Shown here in pieces: positions 1 through 11,279 of a DNA stretch of 64,000 nt (positions are counted from its first letter, which is position 1; each line of letters opens with the position of its first letter). Below the pieces are notes generated by a model. The model worked only from the letters and a program-made list of their open reading frames with translations, ran no database searches and was not told where the DNA came from. The stretch spans positions 40,765,081 through 40,829,080 of the forward strand of contig OX485809.1 in NCBI GenBank assembly GCA_950295325.1, given 5' to 3'. Source of the DNA: Polytrichum commune (Eukaryota > Streptophyta > Polytrichopsida > Polytrichales > Polytrichaceae). Position numbers and translations under genes: made by a program.

Positions 1-879
1 TTTTTCTTCTCTTTTTTTGGTTGACAGAAGCCGAAATAGCACTATGTTGTAGGTTCCGAGGGCCCAAGAATGTTCAGGGGATTACGCTCCCTTCATTTCC
101 CGGGTAATTTCATAGTGTTGCAAAAGCCCGCTGGCAACCAAAAAAACATAAAATTTTGTGGCAAAACAACATGCGGGCATGGTTTTGAGTTGGTGGATGG
201 ACATCACATGTCAACGTACAACACATTGATATTCCTTTTTCTGTTCTTTCTTGTGGCAAAACCTTGTTGAAAATCGAGTTGATACAAACTATGTCATGAT
301 GGGTCCCACTGGAGCCAGTAACAACCTGGCTGTTAGCCTTTGCAGAATACCATTTACTAAACACAACCTAATAAAACAAAGGGAGCATTTTTTTATGGAA
401 AAAAGAATACTAAAACTCATCTTGAATAATTTTATGAGAATGTCAATGTCGAATAAATAAAGAAGAAGACACACCCACTTGGGGGGGAAGCAAAAGCCCT
501 CAAGCGTGCCACTTGCCCCCACCACAAGGGACTGACTCCTTGGGGAGGGTTGTATATCACGTGTGACCGAGGGGTATTAATTATTGTAGGGGGTATTTTG
601 ATGGCCTGGACTAATTAAATGAACCATTCGATTACGTCATTATCTAATCCATGGTGTTTCAAGGGTCTATGTAATTACTTACAAAGTGTAAAGGGGGGTA
701 AATTTTTGGCCCCTAAATTTATCATGATGTATTGAAGTAAATTAGAAAAGTGAGATCCAAAGATTAAAGCCATGGATAATTCTAACAGTTTGAGTGCCAA
801 AATTAAGACTAAGTTATCAAGGAATGGCATTAGGGAAGCAGTGAATTCCAAATGGTAGTTGCTTTTGTATTGATGATCA
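1..879. other. AT-rich spacer, no gene recognised
   Basis: Short frames occur on both strands, but none has a recognisable domain, plausible codon use or a continuation in neighbouring frames. A G7 run lies near 482 and a T-rich tract opens the window. I see no repeat boundary here. Confidence 0.6.
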
Positions 880-966
880 TAAAATAAAATAAAATAAAAG
901 TAACATTCGGGTTTGGTTTGTACACCAACATGAATGGGAGTCCGTTCCTCTATACCATGTTCATGT
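880..966 (-). mobile_element. 3'-end fragment of the RNase H/RLE-type LINE
   Basis: The segment matches the 3' region of the LINE copies at 41-45 kb. It shares a block around GTTTGGTTTGTACACCAAC followed by ATGAATGGGAG, seen again near 42240-42275. On the minus strand the fragment ends in TTTTA repeats (plus-strand TAAAA units at about 880-900), as expected for the simple-repeat tail of a non-LTR element. A second partial copy of the terminal motif follows near 970-1015 after a short local duplication. The fragment is 5'-truncated and non-coding. Confidence 0.6.
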
Positions 967-1019
967 TTGACACAATAAAATAAAAGTAACATTGGGGTTT
1001 TGTTTGTATTGATGATCAT

Positions 1020-2280
1020 AAATTATAAGCTACAACAACTTAGCTTTCAGATATGTTACCATTACACACTCAATGACACAAACAACACACAAATGCTCCA
1101 ATTCGTCACAAATTCTAGGTCCAAAATTGTACAATGCTCAATGTTGCAATTGCAATGATGGTTGCACACAATTGTTAATGTTGCATCATTATGCAAAACC
1201 AAGTCTTGCACTTGTGTTACCCTTGAAATGTTTGTCAAAAACTGTATAGAGGGCAAACTTGCACCAACTCTTGCCCTCGGTCAAAAAACATGAAATGTTG
1301 TCCTTTGACATGGCCTCAAGGACAAGGATTCATAAACATGTGTGATAATAGTTGCACAATATATCATAATGATGTGATGTTGAACTTCAACTTTGAAAAT
1401 GAGGGTGGAATAGGTCTCCCGCACAAAAAGTGCTAAAGTTTAGTTCTTCAATTTACATATCCTATACCTTTGTGTGCTTTCAAACGATTTGATTTTTTGT
1501 ACTCACGAACATATTTGGCTCCCTTAAATAACTACTCAAAGCATCCTTTTGAAGGAGTAGGGGGGTGATGGTTGGCTACCGTGCACCATATGGGTGGATA
1601 CTGCTACACAATATGGAAATGACTACCATGCACATTGTAGTTGGCCACCACAAACATGGGGATCGGCTACCAAGCACAAGTCCCTCCTACTACCATCACA
1701 TGTGCGGTCGGCATCCATGATATTATGGTCGGCTATCAATTTGGCATGGATTAAAACTAAAACTTTCAAAGCAAAATTTAGATTTATGTTAGAGATGAAA
1801 CATACTTAGTGGACATGTTGGTACAAATAAAGTTATAGTTATGATATTAGTAGCGTTCCCAATTAAGGTGCTAGTAGGGTAAGGGGTAGGGTAGTGGTTG
1901 GGGTGGCAGCTAGGATTAAGTGTTAGTATGAATAAAAACATATTGCTAGAAAAGGCAAAATGGATAATGGGAGGTAGGACCATAGACCATGACAAACATT
2001 TCTAGAATGATTACATTTTAGCTGCCAAGCCCAAAGTGCCAAATGCAATTATGAATATTGGAGTGGTTTTGTTGGATGAAATTTAAAAGATCTTAGGGAC
2101 ATATGTGATTGTGTAGTGTAGCCTAGGGATTGAGAACCACCTTTACCTCTTTAGAAGATCTCACGAGCTCAAGTTTTGGTACAATTCTTGATGGCGGCAT
2201 TTGCAAATTTTGAGTGCATTTTGCAGCAAGGAGCTAAAGTAAGCACACAATCCCCCAAAAAACTCATTCCTAATGATAGA
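1020..2280. other. spacer, no gene recognised
   Basis: AT-rich sequence with only short unrelated frames. A weak, imperfect repetition of CTACC/TTGGC motifs runs through about 1570-1740, but I could not define a unit. Confidence 0.55.
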
Positions 2281-2283
2281 TTC

Positions 2284-2365
2284 ATGTGTGTGTGTGTGTG
2301 TGTGTGTGCGCGTGCATGCATGTGTCTGTCTCCGTGTGCGTGCATGTGTGTGGGTGTGTTGTGTG
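2284..2365. repeat. (GT)n microsatellite, interrupted
   Basis: An alternating GT tract starts near 2284, degrades to GCGCGTGCATGC and resumes to about 2365. It produces spurious His/Thr-rich frames on the minus strand and Cys/Val-rich frames on the plus strand. Confidence 0.9.
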
Positions 2366-2746
2366 TCATTTGGGTTTAGGGTTTTGGGATTAAGAGTGAT
2401 TATATGAATCAAGCTAATATGAATCAAGCTACTATGAAATCTGGATTATCAAGGAGTATTAGGTATGAATGATCCTAGATTTTTATATTGATACATAGTC
2501 TAGAGACTTTGATCTTTGAGTATGAAATGCAAGTTAACAAGATCTACTATTGTCTTGTGCGTTACCTTGATTATTGTTGTTGTAGGATGTGTAGGGCAAC
2601 CTAGACTATAGCTTGATCCTGATAATTATTGTGAATTGCATAAGTTGTGAGTATTAATTAAATTTTGGAATTAATGAATAAACACTTTGTCTGGTATTGA
2701 AATTAACATTGACCAACTAATGAAGGAATTGTTGTCATTTGAAGAT

Positions 2747-3466
2747 CTCGGGGGGTGCACTGTACTAAACATGTACGAGTATACGTGAGTGCACAGAAGG
2801 GGTATTGATTTGGACCTTGCCGTATAACGTATACATATGGTATACATGTTATAATTTATAGTTACGTACATATATGGAAGGCCTTTAAAAAGTATACAAT
2901 AATTGTACTTGTATGGTATTGTTACTATACTACATATCATAAGTTTTCATATTGGATGCGGAGGAAGTTTTGTAATCGTTGGGTGCAGTATAGGGAACCA
3001 ATTGACTTGATGGACCGTCCATCAAATGTGGAGATTGGTTTATGTTGGTATCAAAAAGGGGCTAACAACAAGTGGACATATGATCTTACTGATCATTTGA
3101 TGGTAGACTTAGAGACAATAATTAATTGCATTGGCTACAATGACATATATTGGTGAATCAAATGTTTATGAGTTACATCCGAGAGATGAAAAAGTTTTCA
3201 ACGACTTTGCTGATGAAAGCTAGGATATTTTGTTATACATATTATAGGGGTTGATTATTGTTCAAAAGTATATTTGTATACTTATGTTAATGACTATATA
3301 CGAATGGATGTTTTTTTGTGTATACATATTGTCACTTGTATATTTATTGTTGCAATTGTATGTGTATTACTTCATTTCACAAAAAATAACTTGTATATAG
3401 GGGGTTTTTAGAGGATGCAGTGAACGCACGTGATTCTAGGTTTTAATGAAATGTGCACCCCCCGAG
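2747..3466. mobile_element. Non-autonomous TIR transposon, 8-bp TSD
   Basis: The ends are a perfect 14-bp inverted repeat, CTCGGGGGGTGCAC at the left and its complement at the right. The flanks carry an identical 8-bp duplication TTGAAGAT (2739-2746 and 3467-3474). An 8-bp TSD points to hAT or a related superfamily, although the first base is not the usual hAT CA/TA. The 720-bp interior is AT-rich with no transposase. A related right end, sharing a GTATATAGGGGG stretch and the sequence before the TIR, lies near 35990-36075. Confidence 0.85.
2956..3156 (+). pseudogene. Unrecognised short frame inside the TIR element
   Basis: A 66-codon frame with unusually protein-like composition (several Trp, Arg and Asp residues: WVQYREPIDLMD, GLCWYQKGANNKW) lies inside the 720-bp element. 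Similar reading continues past the stop for about 30 codons with interruptions. I do not recognise a family. It may be a captured exon fragment or a remnant of an autonomous parent. It could also be chance. Confidence 0.25.
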
Positions 3467-3789
3467 TTGAAGATGCATTGGCCAATGATTATCAAGACAA
3501 TTATGATACTCAAAGACCAACAATTGTTCTCAAAAGACTATTTTTCTATAATCTCATGACGAGATGGAAACTTACAGCCCACTCATGAACAAACAATACT
3601 AAATGAGAAACATTGAAAGAAAACTTAGAAAGGAAGGGAGAGTAAAAGATGAATGAGTGATGTTTTAAAGTGGATATAACAACCCCATTGTCTAATTAAT
3701 GAACTATAATGTAACAAATGCCTGTAATAGACATTTGTAAAACCTTCTTTGAGAGTTTGTACCTTTAGTTTTGGTTTATTTGAGTTATA

Positions 3790-4190
3790 GCAAAAACCTA
3801 ACTACAGGGGTTTTTTTTGAGGGCATTGAACGTAATTGGAGTTTGAAATAATTTGACTTGGATCATTTGAGTGTTTAAACGATTACTTGAGAGATAAGCT
3901 AGCCATTTGAGCTCAAAAAGAGCATATTTGAATGTTTTGGGTGATTTGAGTGTTGGAAAGCACATTTGAAGAATAAGGCTAATCATTTGAGATCAAGAGG
4001 AGCATAATTGAATGTTTTGAGTGTTTCAGGTGCCATTTAAAAGACAGGCGTGTAATTTGATCTCAAGTACATATGACTTTATTGGTTTGAGGGTAAGAGT
4101 GTTTTATTTAAGGTGTTGAGGTACATGAGTACATTTGTGGTGCATTTTAGGTTCTAAGGGTCTAATTTGAAAGTTTTGAGCATATAAATC
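3790..4190. repeat. Degenerate ~79-bp tandem repeat, ATTTGAG-rich
   Basis: Blocks containing ATTTGAG, GAGCATA(A/T)TTGAATG and TTTTGRGTG recur. Two clear units start near 3892 and 3971, with weaker ones on either side. The array lies immediately upstream of the copia Gag frame, so it may be copia leader or LTR sequence. I found no matching copy after the element to prove an LTR. Confidence 0.5.
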
Positions 4191-4209
4191 CATTTTCCAA
4201 ACGAAATAT

Positions 4210-4593
4210 GACATATGTTGAGAGCGATGGGGCTAGAATCATGGAAGAGATCCACAAAGAGAAATTTAGCTTTTGGAAGTTTGAAATGAAGATGGTTTTG
4301 GATTCTATGAACCTTTGTGATATTGTAGACGGATCAAAGAAACTTCACCTCCCAATGCGGATCCCAAAGTGTTGAAAGAACACCAAAGACACATAAAGAA
4401 GGCCATGTCCATCATCGGCCTCAACTTGGCGGACAACCAATTTGTATACATCAAGAGTTATAAAGGATCCGCGGAGGCGTGAAAGACCCTTTGTAATATT
4501 CACAAAACGAAGAGTTTATCCAACATCCTCTTTGGTCTCCGCAAGTTCTTCACATGCAAGATACAAGAAGATGATGACTTGTTGGACCACATC
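4210..4593 (+). pseudogene. Copia Gag, N-terminal half (UBN2-like)
   Basis: The translation contains FWKFEMKMVLDSMNL, then KAMSIIGLNLADNQ and, after one frameshift, ILFGLRKFFTCKIQEDDDLL. These match the Gag/UBN2 domain of plant copia elements in order and spacing. The frame shifts around 4335-4380 and 4480. It is cut at codon DHI by the insertion at 4594 and resumes at 5160. Confidence 0.8.
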
Positions 4594-5159
4594 CACGGGC
4601 ACGTCCACGGGTAGATCACTTAGTGCATTTTAAAAACGATGTGCGACATAATATAGAGAGGATTAAAATCATTTGAAATAAAAATTATAAAGGAATTCCA
4701 AATAATGAAGGGGCCATTAAATGTAAACAATCCCATTATAAGTAAGTTAGATGAACATAAAATATGGGCCATTATTTTTTTGTAAAATTAATATAAGGGC
4801 CGAAGATAAGGATCCTAGAAGGTATGTATAGTAGTATGGTATGTAAATGGGTTTAGGACTCACGGGGGTGGATGATAATTGGGATTTTCCGTCTGTCCAA
4901 AAATGAATGAAAAGGGAACGCGCCGTCGTTGGGGTCGTCTTCCCCACCCCATTTATTACTTAAAAGGAATATAGAGTACAAAAATTTGCAGTGACTTGGA
5001 CAATATAAGTAATGGAAGGGTGCAAACAAATGGGTCATTTTTTAAATTTAAGTAATTATAGGGAGGCTTTAATTCAGCCCTTGAAGGTAAAAAACCCCAA
5101 AACAAAAAACCCCCAGCCGCACGTGGTGCACAAAAATGCCTTAGAGTGATCTACCCGTG
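4594..5159. mobile_element. hAT-like MITE (CACGGG family) inserted in copia Gag
   Basis: The element is flanked by a perfect 8-bp TSD, ACCACATC (4586-4593 and 5160-5167). Its ends are inverted: CACGGGTAGATCACT near the left, with the complement ending at 5159. The left end carries an extra 12 bp (CACGGGCACGTC), a tandem duplication of the terminal motif. Removing the element and one TSD rejoins the Gag frame as LLDHINKIKV. The 566-bp interior has no transposase. A second family member lies at 32837-33244. Confidence 0.9.
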
Positions 5160-5494
5160 ACCACATCAACAAGATCAAAGTGCTCACGGATTAGCTTGCG
5201 TATTCAAATGTACCCATGCAGGAAGAAAACATTGTAATGACTTTGCTTGAGAGCTTGCCGGCGTTGTATGAGTTCTTGGAGATGGTCCCGATGAAGAAGT
5301 TGATGATAAAGTATGTGACGGCGTATTTGATATATGAGATGTTAAAGTGCAAGGAGAAGGAACCCCAAGACAAAGACATGACGATGATGTTGCGTCAAAG
5401 CAAAACGAGCAATTCATGTTTGCGGCAAGGCGTAAGGTTATGCTTCTATTGCGGGAAATCAGACCACATTGCGTGGTTTTGCTATAAAACATAA
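5160..5494 (+). pseudogene. Copia Gag C-terminal part with CCHC zinc knuckle
   Basis: The frame continues Gag after the MITE with an early stop, then MQEENIVMTLLESLPALYEF and MKKLMIKYVTAYLIYEM. It ends in a zinc knuckle CFYCGKSDHIAWFC (C-x2-C-x4-H-x4-C) with all ligands intact. The knuckle binds the element's RNA during packaging. A stop follows directly, so Gag and Pol are no longer continuous. Confidence 0.85.
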
Positions 5495-5593
5495 AACAAT
5501 GAGAGGGAGAACGCCAAAACTTCAAAGTACAAGGATAAATTTGCATTTGCAATCCAATACGGAGCGTATTTGAGGAGCATTTGCAAATAGATC

Positions 5594-6008
5594 ATGAATT
5601 TAGAAGCCATAATACACATTGCTTTGCATAAGGTGACATTCGACATTTATGAGGTAATTTGTCCATGCAATGTGCGTTTGGGTGATGGTAGTGTGGTCGA
5701 AGCCATCGGAATGGGGTTAATTGTCGTTGGAGTTGAAAAGAGAGGCATAAGGAATAGAGTTCGCATAACAGATGTGCTTCACATGCCGAAGTTGCAAGCC
5801 AACTTGCTTTTAGTGAGCATGCTTTTGTCGAACAGGTTGAAGGTGCAATTTCTCGTAAACAAATGCATTGTGAGAGGTGCAAACGGTGAAATGTTTACAA
5901 TAGCTCGAGGTGAAGGGAATTTATACCAAACAACCTTCATTGAGGTACACAAAGTGGATGTGGCGAACTTTGTGCATTCACATACGGGAGGCGGTCTGGT
6001 GGAGCTTT
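5594..6008 (+). pseudogene. Copia protease and pre-integrase region, catalytic motif lost
   Basis: The frame contains VRLGDGSVVEAIGMG, RITDVLHMPKLQANLLLVSM and the GNLYQT segment typical of the copia aspartic protease and GAG-pre-integrase region. The expected catalytic Asp-Ser-Gly triplet near the start is replaced by Asn-Leu-Glu (IMNLEAI). The protease could therefore not work even if expressed. A TGA at 6008 ends the frame just before the integrase zinc domain. Confidence 0.82.
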
Positions 6009-6640
6009 GACATCGCCGACTTGGTCATTTGAATGTGAGGAGTGTGTATGCACTTTAAAGCATAGTAAGGGTTATAAACCTAGATAAAACCTCTCATTCG
6101 ACCTCTACATTTTTTTGCAAAATGTGCATGGAGGGTAAACAATATGCGGCAAAGTTGGGCAACGATGCGAAAAGACAAGCAACATACCCCTTAGAGATTG
6201 TGCATTTGGGTGTTTGTGGCCACATGAAGAACATCTCAGTGGGAGGGGCAAATTATTTTGTTATATTGTTGATATTTTTTTAGGAATGTGTGGGTTTATA
6301 TGATGAAATTCAAAGGAAAATGATTTGATAGATTTAAGGAGCTCCGAGTATTTGTAGAAATATAATCAAAGTACAAAATCCAGGCATTTGAGTGGATGAG
6401 CGGAGGGGGCTCCATTTTGAAAGATTTTGTTTTATGGAATGTGGCATTGAGAGCACGCCTCAAGATATTGGACTAGTAAAGTGTGCAAATCAAATTATTG
6501 TTGCAATGGAAAATTAAATGCTAGAAGCTCGAAAGCTTGAGAAATTGCTTTGGGCAGAGCGGTGGCAAATGCGGTTTATATACTAAACCGATGTCCAATG
6601 AGGGCCTTGTGCTCCGTTACACCTGAAGAAATATAAAGCA
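6009..6640 (+). pseudogene. Copia integrase, zinc domain and dead core
   Basis: HRRLGHLNVRSVYAL followed by FFCKMCMEGKQ is the H-H-C-C zinc domain. The core begins PLEIVHLGVCGHM, where the first catalytic Asp is Gly. Later, GIESTPQDIGLVKCANQII aligns with the segment that carries the third catalytic residue, here Lys instead of Glu. At least six stops or shifts interrupt it. This is an inactive relic. Confidence 0.75.
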
Positions 6641-7139
6641 AGAGGAGGCCTTGGATTATATACATACATGTGTTCGGAAGTATTGCTTATGCAATGGTTG
6701 CGAAAAAATAAATGGCAAACTCGATGCAAAAGGAATCAAATGTGTATTTCTCAAACATTGCGAAGGTATGAATGCTTATAGGTTGATTAAAAGTAGAGAT
6801 GTTGTGTTTATGGAAGATAGTGGGAGCATTGGAAACGATTTGGAGATGCATCAAGTGAGAGAAACAAATGCCCTACGATAGTAGTGGTGGACAAATCTTT
6901 CAAATTGTCGTCGTTTGATGGTGGTGGACAATTTGTGGATGACAACAAGCAAGTAAGAGATAATGAAGTCGTAATTGAAGAGGGACATGAAAGACCGCCA
7001 AACAAATCCATTGGTGTTGAGGGATTTGGCAAGGAGTGGCACCACTTGGAGAATGGTGGAAGAACCACATTTTGCCTCAACGTGGTGAAGAACACGCCAA
7101 TGTGGCAATTTTCGGAGGTCCTCTGAGTTGGAGTGAAGC
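6641..7139 (+). pseudogene. Copia integrase C-terminus and linker toward RT
   Basis: KINGKLDAKGIKCVFL and AYRLIKSRDVVFMEDS are the conserved C-terminal integrase blocks of copia elements. A low-complexity acidic linker follows, then GEWWKNHILPQRGEEHAN and PLSWSEAI, the segment that precedes the RT. Similarity stops abruptly near 7139. The reading frame changes near 6880 and 7030. Confidence 0.78.
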
Positions 7140-9689
7140 AATTAGGCATAATATGCAGAAACTTATGGGTAATGTTAGAACTTTTCAATGTAAGATTGAG
7201 AAACTAAGAAACTCAATATTAGTATTACAAGTCTTTGACTACTCGGAAAGTGGGAGTATTGAAGGTGGAGCATTAGATTACTCGTAGTCATAGAAATCTA
7301 ATATTAGAAAGAATGAGGTTGTAATAAGCCTACAAGGCTGGTCCGTAGTGGGAGAAGAGTTATCCCATATTATTTGTGAGAACCAAGTTGAAATTGATCA
7401 ATAAATGGCAAGGTAAGGGGTTAGGATGACCATCTCATTACAAGCATTGTTCACATGCCATTGTGTATGTGTTCTTGCTTGTGCAATCTCATTTCTAGTA
7501 TTATTGAGTTCCAATACTTCACCTAAACGTTCTTATTGATACATTAATCACCTACGTATCTCCATGGAAGAACCTACTTTGGGGTATTTGCTTCTTTAGA
7601 GAGTTTAGCAAACAACAAAGAAATTCCTAGAGCTAAACCCTTGGCCAACATACTAGAGGCCTTAAGGTTTCTCATTGTCTATTGACCATGTTTGCTTCTT
7701 GCTCTTATCAACACTCTAATTTTGATAGTTTTTATATTCAAATCCAATCTAGATGAAGATGTCAAATTTTAACTTCATAATCTATTATGCCAACTTCCAA
7801 AATGTTACTTCAAAAAGGAAGTGTTACCATTGACACACCCTTTTCTGGTACTATTGTGTAGCTTGCATTTATGACTTTACGCATTTATGCTCAAGAACAT
7901 TAAATCTTATTTGTTAGCAATGTGAGCTCATATCATTGTTTGGCCTTTGTCGGCAAAATTGGAGATCTGTAAATAAAAGTTATAGATTGTGTCATTTTCT
8001 TTGAATAGAGAGCGACACTAAATACCATAGAAAGTGTAGTACACTCCACCTACTGAGGAACCAAAAGTCCAAGCAACTCATTCTGATGATCTTGATGTTG
8101 CAATTGTAGTCTGCTAGAAGTTGACTGCAATTTGGTCATAATACGTGAACATGAACTATTCACCAGCTGCATGACGTAGAACAATAGCTTAGATGTTTCT
8201 TGATACCTTATCAATTTCTTGTAGGACGTCATATTATCAAGATCGTTCTAAGTGTATACGATTGATTTATTTATTTGATTGTGACCACAACCTGATGACA
8301 TAACTGAGAGAGTACCTCTGTGACGGTATTGGAATTTGGTGATCAGCATAACCAATCCCATATTGGTGATATATACCATGAAAGGGTGGTTTGAGCCTCA
8401 ACATCGTCTGCAGATTGATTGAATAGATGAGCCATCGAACGACTTGATTGCTAAAATATCAGTGAATTATGAGTACTTCACATGTCAACTTTCAAGTTTG
8501 ACAGCCCGAATTCGGTGCATTTACTGTTGTCAAAGGAAATGAGTAGCAGTTGGTATCTGGCATGTACATATGTCTGAAACTAAAGCTACAACACATTCCA
8601 CGTGTTTGTATTTACAAAACACACACATGGTACGTACAACACCCTTGACGACTTCCACAGATGCATTATATATTCAAAGAATGTTGGGTGTCAAATGATT
8701 CTGAGATGCACTAGATTATCCATGCAATTGACACCCAATCGGTGCATCCATTTTTCTACAATACGTTTTCCTGCAGCTATTGAGGTTCCTGATGAAGTTC
8801 AGCATGTACCATTCTTCACCTACAGAGCCCCTTACTCATTTTCCTCCAGTTCTCATCGTATGCTGATTCCAACCAGATGCAATTGTAAGCAAAGAAGTGC
8901 TAAAGTAGTGACATTGTGCATGTGTATAATTATACATGTTTGTCCAATTGGGAGTGCATGTATGATCACAATGTCCATTAAGAACTATGTAGTGATTGCA
9001 AGGAGCCCTCCCACAGATCATAGTAAGCGCACGTGACCTAAACCCTATCGAGTCGCGATAGCGGCTAGAACAGCTGATGGCAAGGCAACACGGGGTTGAC
9101 ACATGTCTAATACTGGACGTAGTGGTCGGATCATGACAAAGTCATCCATGACGGGTGGAAATGTCACACATGCCTCCTCGTATTCCTTCAAGAGTATTTA
9201 TGTCAGCAAAATTGCTTCCTTGACCACCAAGTGCATTGTAGAATCTTTTTTGTTGGGTAATTTTTGAATACTTGAACTCATAACATTGTTCAATAGGCTA
9301 TATGATTTCTATGGGACTTAACATCATTCCCATGAGATATGAGTTTGTGGTTAGATCCAGGCTAAAGACATGTGAAGAACTTAATTTTATTTTTGAAGCA
9401 ACAATACTCAGCCTCAAGGGTGATAATGTTATGCCAACAAGATGCCATCACGGATATGTTGATGTGAATTTTGATGGCAACTTGTAAACTCCATGATTTG
9501 ATTGGATGGCACGTGCTTCCACTAAGGTAAGCATGCCTATTTCAATCACTCCTCTAGATTGGATAGACCCGAATGTTTGAATGGTGTGTGTAGGTTAAAC
9601 GTGCATCTAAGAATGGACATTTATTTTATTTTATTTTCAAATTTGTAAAATTAAAAAATTAAAAAAAAAAGTGTTCAACCATTATTGTT
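7140..9689. other. Spacer, no gene recognised
   Basis: No frame here shows a known domain. A 144-codon plus-strand frame at 8602-9036 overlaps minus-strand frames, lacks a conserved motif and is probably chance. Around 8005-8032 a short stretch (GCGACACTAAATACCATAG) matches the right end of the TA-flanked MITE family at 17470 and 54239, suggesting a truncated copy. Confidence 0.5.
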
Positions 9690-9900
9690 AACTAATCTAG
9701 GTTCCAGAATCAACATAATTGGAGAAGACATGTATGATCATTTAATAAGAAAATGTTCGATCTACACTTTGATAATGAATTAGACATTCATATAAGCTCT
9801 GAAATCAATGACGAAAATGGCTACAGCCTTTGTGTAGAGTTCCTATCAATCACACACCGGTCACATATTTCATATATTAGGAGAACCGAGAAGTAGGTGC
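9690..9900. repeat. Dispersed repeat R1, copy 1
   Basis: The segment shares ordered blocks with 11070-11270: ATCAACAT(A/T)AT, GATCATTTA, ACTTTGATRAT, ATATTCATATRARCTC-like sequence, then GGCTACAGCCT versus GGTTATGGCCT, and finally TTCATATACTAGGA-like sequence. Part of the block also occurs near 34370-34445. No ends or TSD were found. Confidence 0.55.
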
Positions 9901-10389
9901 ACAGCTAAAAGTGCTCATTTACGGCCTGCTTACATACCTTCTACATTCTAGTGTCTACTTACAGATTTGATGTTCAGTCTTCAGGAGTCTGAAGTGTACA
10001 GGCATCAATCATCAACATCCAATCCTGAAGACTGCAATCCAGCTCTTTGACTCATCAGAGAGGAGGGGTTTCAGAATTTCCAAACCATTCCTTCCTGTTG
10101 ATGGGTGGTATCCCATAAAAGTCTCTTGCCACTTTGTTACGCGCATGGACCTGTTCTTCCCAAGGTGAACCTGGCTACACTACTAAGGAAACAAGCTAGG
10201 TAGCTACCAGCTTAAACTATGCGTTTATCTCGAGTTTCAGACTCGCTCCTGGGAACAAGAATCTAAAGTTTTGGTAAGTACCTGTGATGAAATTATGTCG
10301 GATGGGAGTGAGTACTTTACATGATAATAAGTGTTTCAAAGTAGAACATGCATGCTGCGGGTTTCATTGAATTACTGCTAGTAACAAGG

Positions 10390-10605
10390 CAGTGATCGGG
10401 GGGATTTTTGGGCAGAATCGGTTGAGATCCTAGTGTTTGCAAGTCCAACCGGTTACATGTTGACAGCCTCCGGTTTTCCTTTACTAAACTGGGGTATATT
10501 CTATAAACTCCTCTAAAATGATCCTGCAGTCTTGAACTTCAACCGGTTATTCCTCAAACTCAACCGGTTCATATGTAACTAACTGCCGGTTCTCCCCGAT
10601 CATTG
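10390..10605. mobile_element. hAT-MITE, CARTGATCGGGG family (copy 1)
   Basis: The 216-bp element starts CAGTGATCGGGG and ends CCCCGATCATTG. Flanking octamers TAACAAGG and AAACAGGG agree at 6 of 8 positions, a decayed 8-bp TSD. The interior carries three intact AACCGGTT octamers and degenerate ones near the ends, a pattern of subterminal repeats such as hAT transposases bind. There is no coding capacity. Other near-complete copies lie at 34659, 58097 and 58834. Confidence 0.85.
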
Positions 10606-11069
10606 AAACAGGGTCGGTGTGAAGACTAGTATATTATAAGTGCGCTCTTCCAATAGGCATTTTCTCCTTGTCAAAGTGCACAGTAATAAGTTCTTGGGAT
10701 ATGCTGACGAGCCATAGCATTTATGAGCCCGTGTCCCAAGCGAAAGTCCGTAGCGGAAATGCCTTTTGGAATTATTGCCCAGACAAAGCTGCACTTTTTC
10801 TTAGTATTCTTGCTCCATTCATCACCGTCACTGAGAACCTCCAGCTGTGCCTTGGAAAAGGAGGCATTGCATTCACATTCCAAGGTCGCTTCCAAGTTCC
10901 ACACGTGCACTCATTTGGGGGTTAAGGTAGATATGCCTAATTTAGTTGTTTATCTTGATCGGAGATCTATATTTGAGTGGTGGTATGTGGTTTGGTGTGG
11001 TTTCAAGAACAAATATCAAAAAGACATTTGTGTAAAAGAGAGTGGTATGCATGTTCCAAACATGATAAT

Positions 11070-11270
11070 CGTTCTAAGTTCAATAATCAACATTATTTGG
11101 CGTATTTATTGATCATTTAGTGATGACTTAGTAAACGCAAGACTCTTCACTTTGATGATAAATAAGATATTCATATGAACTCCAAAAATCATGAGGAAAG
11201 TGGTTATGGCCTCGATTTGCATTTGCTAATCATCTCGCACTAATTGCGTGATTCATATACTAGGACAAGT
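11070..11270. repeat. Dispersed repeat R1, copy 2
   Basis: Homologous to 9690-9900 in the same orientation. The upstream flank (10975-11070, TGTGGTTTGGTGTGG and on) also resembles 34300-34380, so the repeat unit is probably longer than the part named here. Confidence 0.5.
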
Positions 11271-11279
11271 GGGTTACTT

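Larger units (their letters stand above)
4200..7139 (+). mobile_element. Ty1/copia retrotransposon, decayed and truncated before RT
   Basis: The order Gag, CCHC knuckle, protease, integrase is typical of a plant copia element. Numerous in-frame stops and frameshifts break every domain, and the Gag region carries a 566-bp hAT-like insertion. Similarity stops near 7139, in the linker just before reverse transcriptase (RT). No RT, RNase H or 3' LTR is visible, so this is a 3'-truncated fossil. No tRNA primer site or confident 5' LTR was found. Confidence 0.88.

Noticed and set aside
2161-2427. His/Thr-rich and Cys/Val-rich frames over the GT tract
   Set aside because: Pure microsatellite translation on either strand.
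3790-4190. 5' LTR of the copia element
   Set aside because: The region is repetitive and correctly placed, but no matching sequence follows the element and no TG...CA ends or primer-binding site could be shown.
8602-9036. Possible host gene exon, 144 codons
   Set aside because: No recognised domain, overlapped by an opposite frame, no convincing splice sites or continuation, and codon use is not distinctive.
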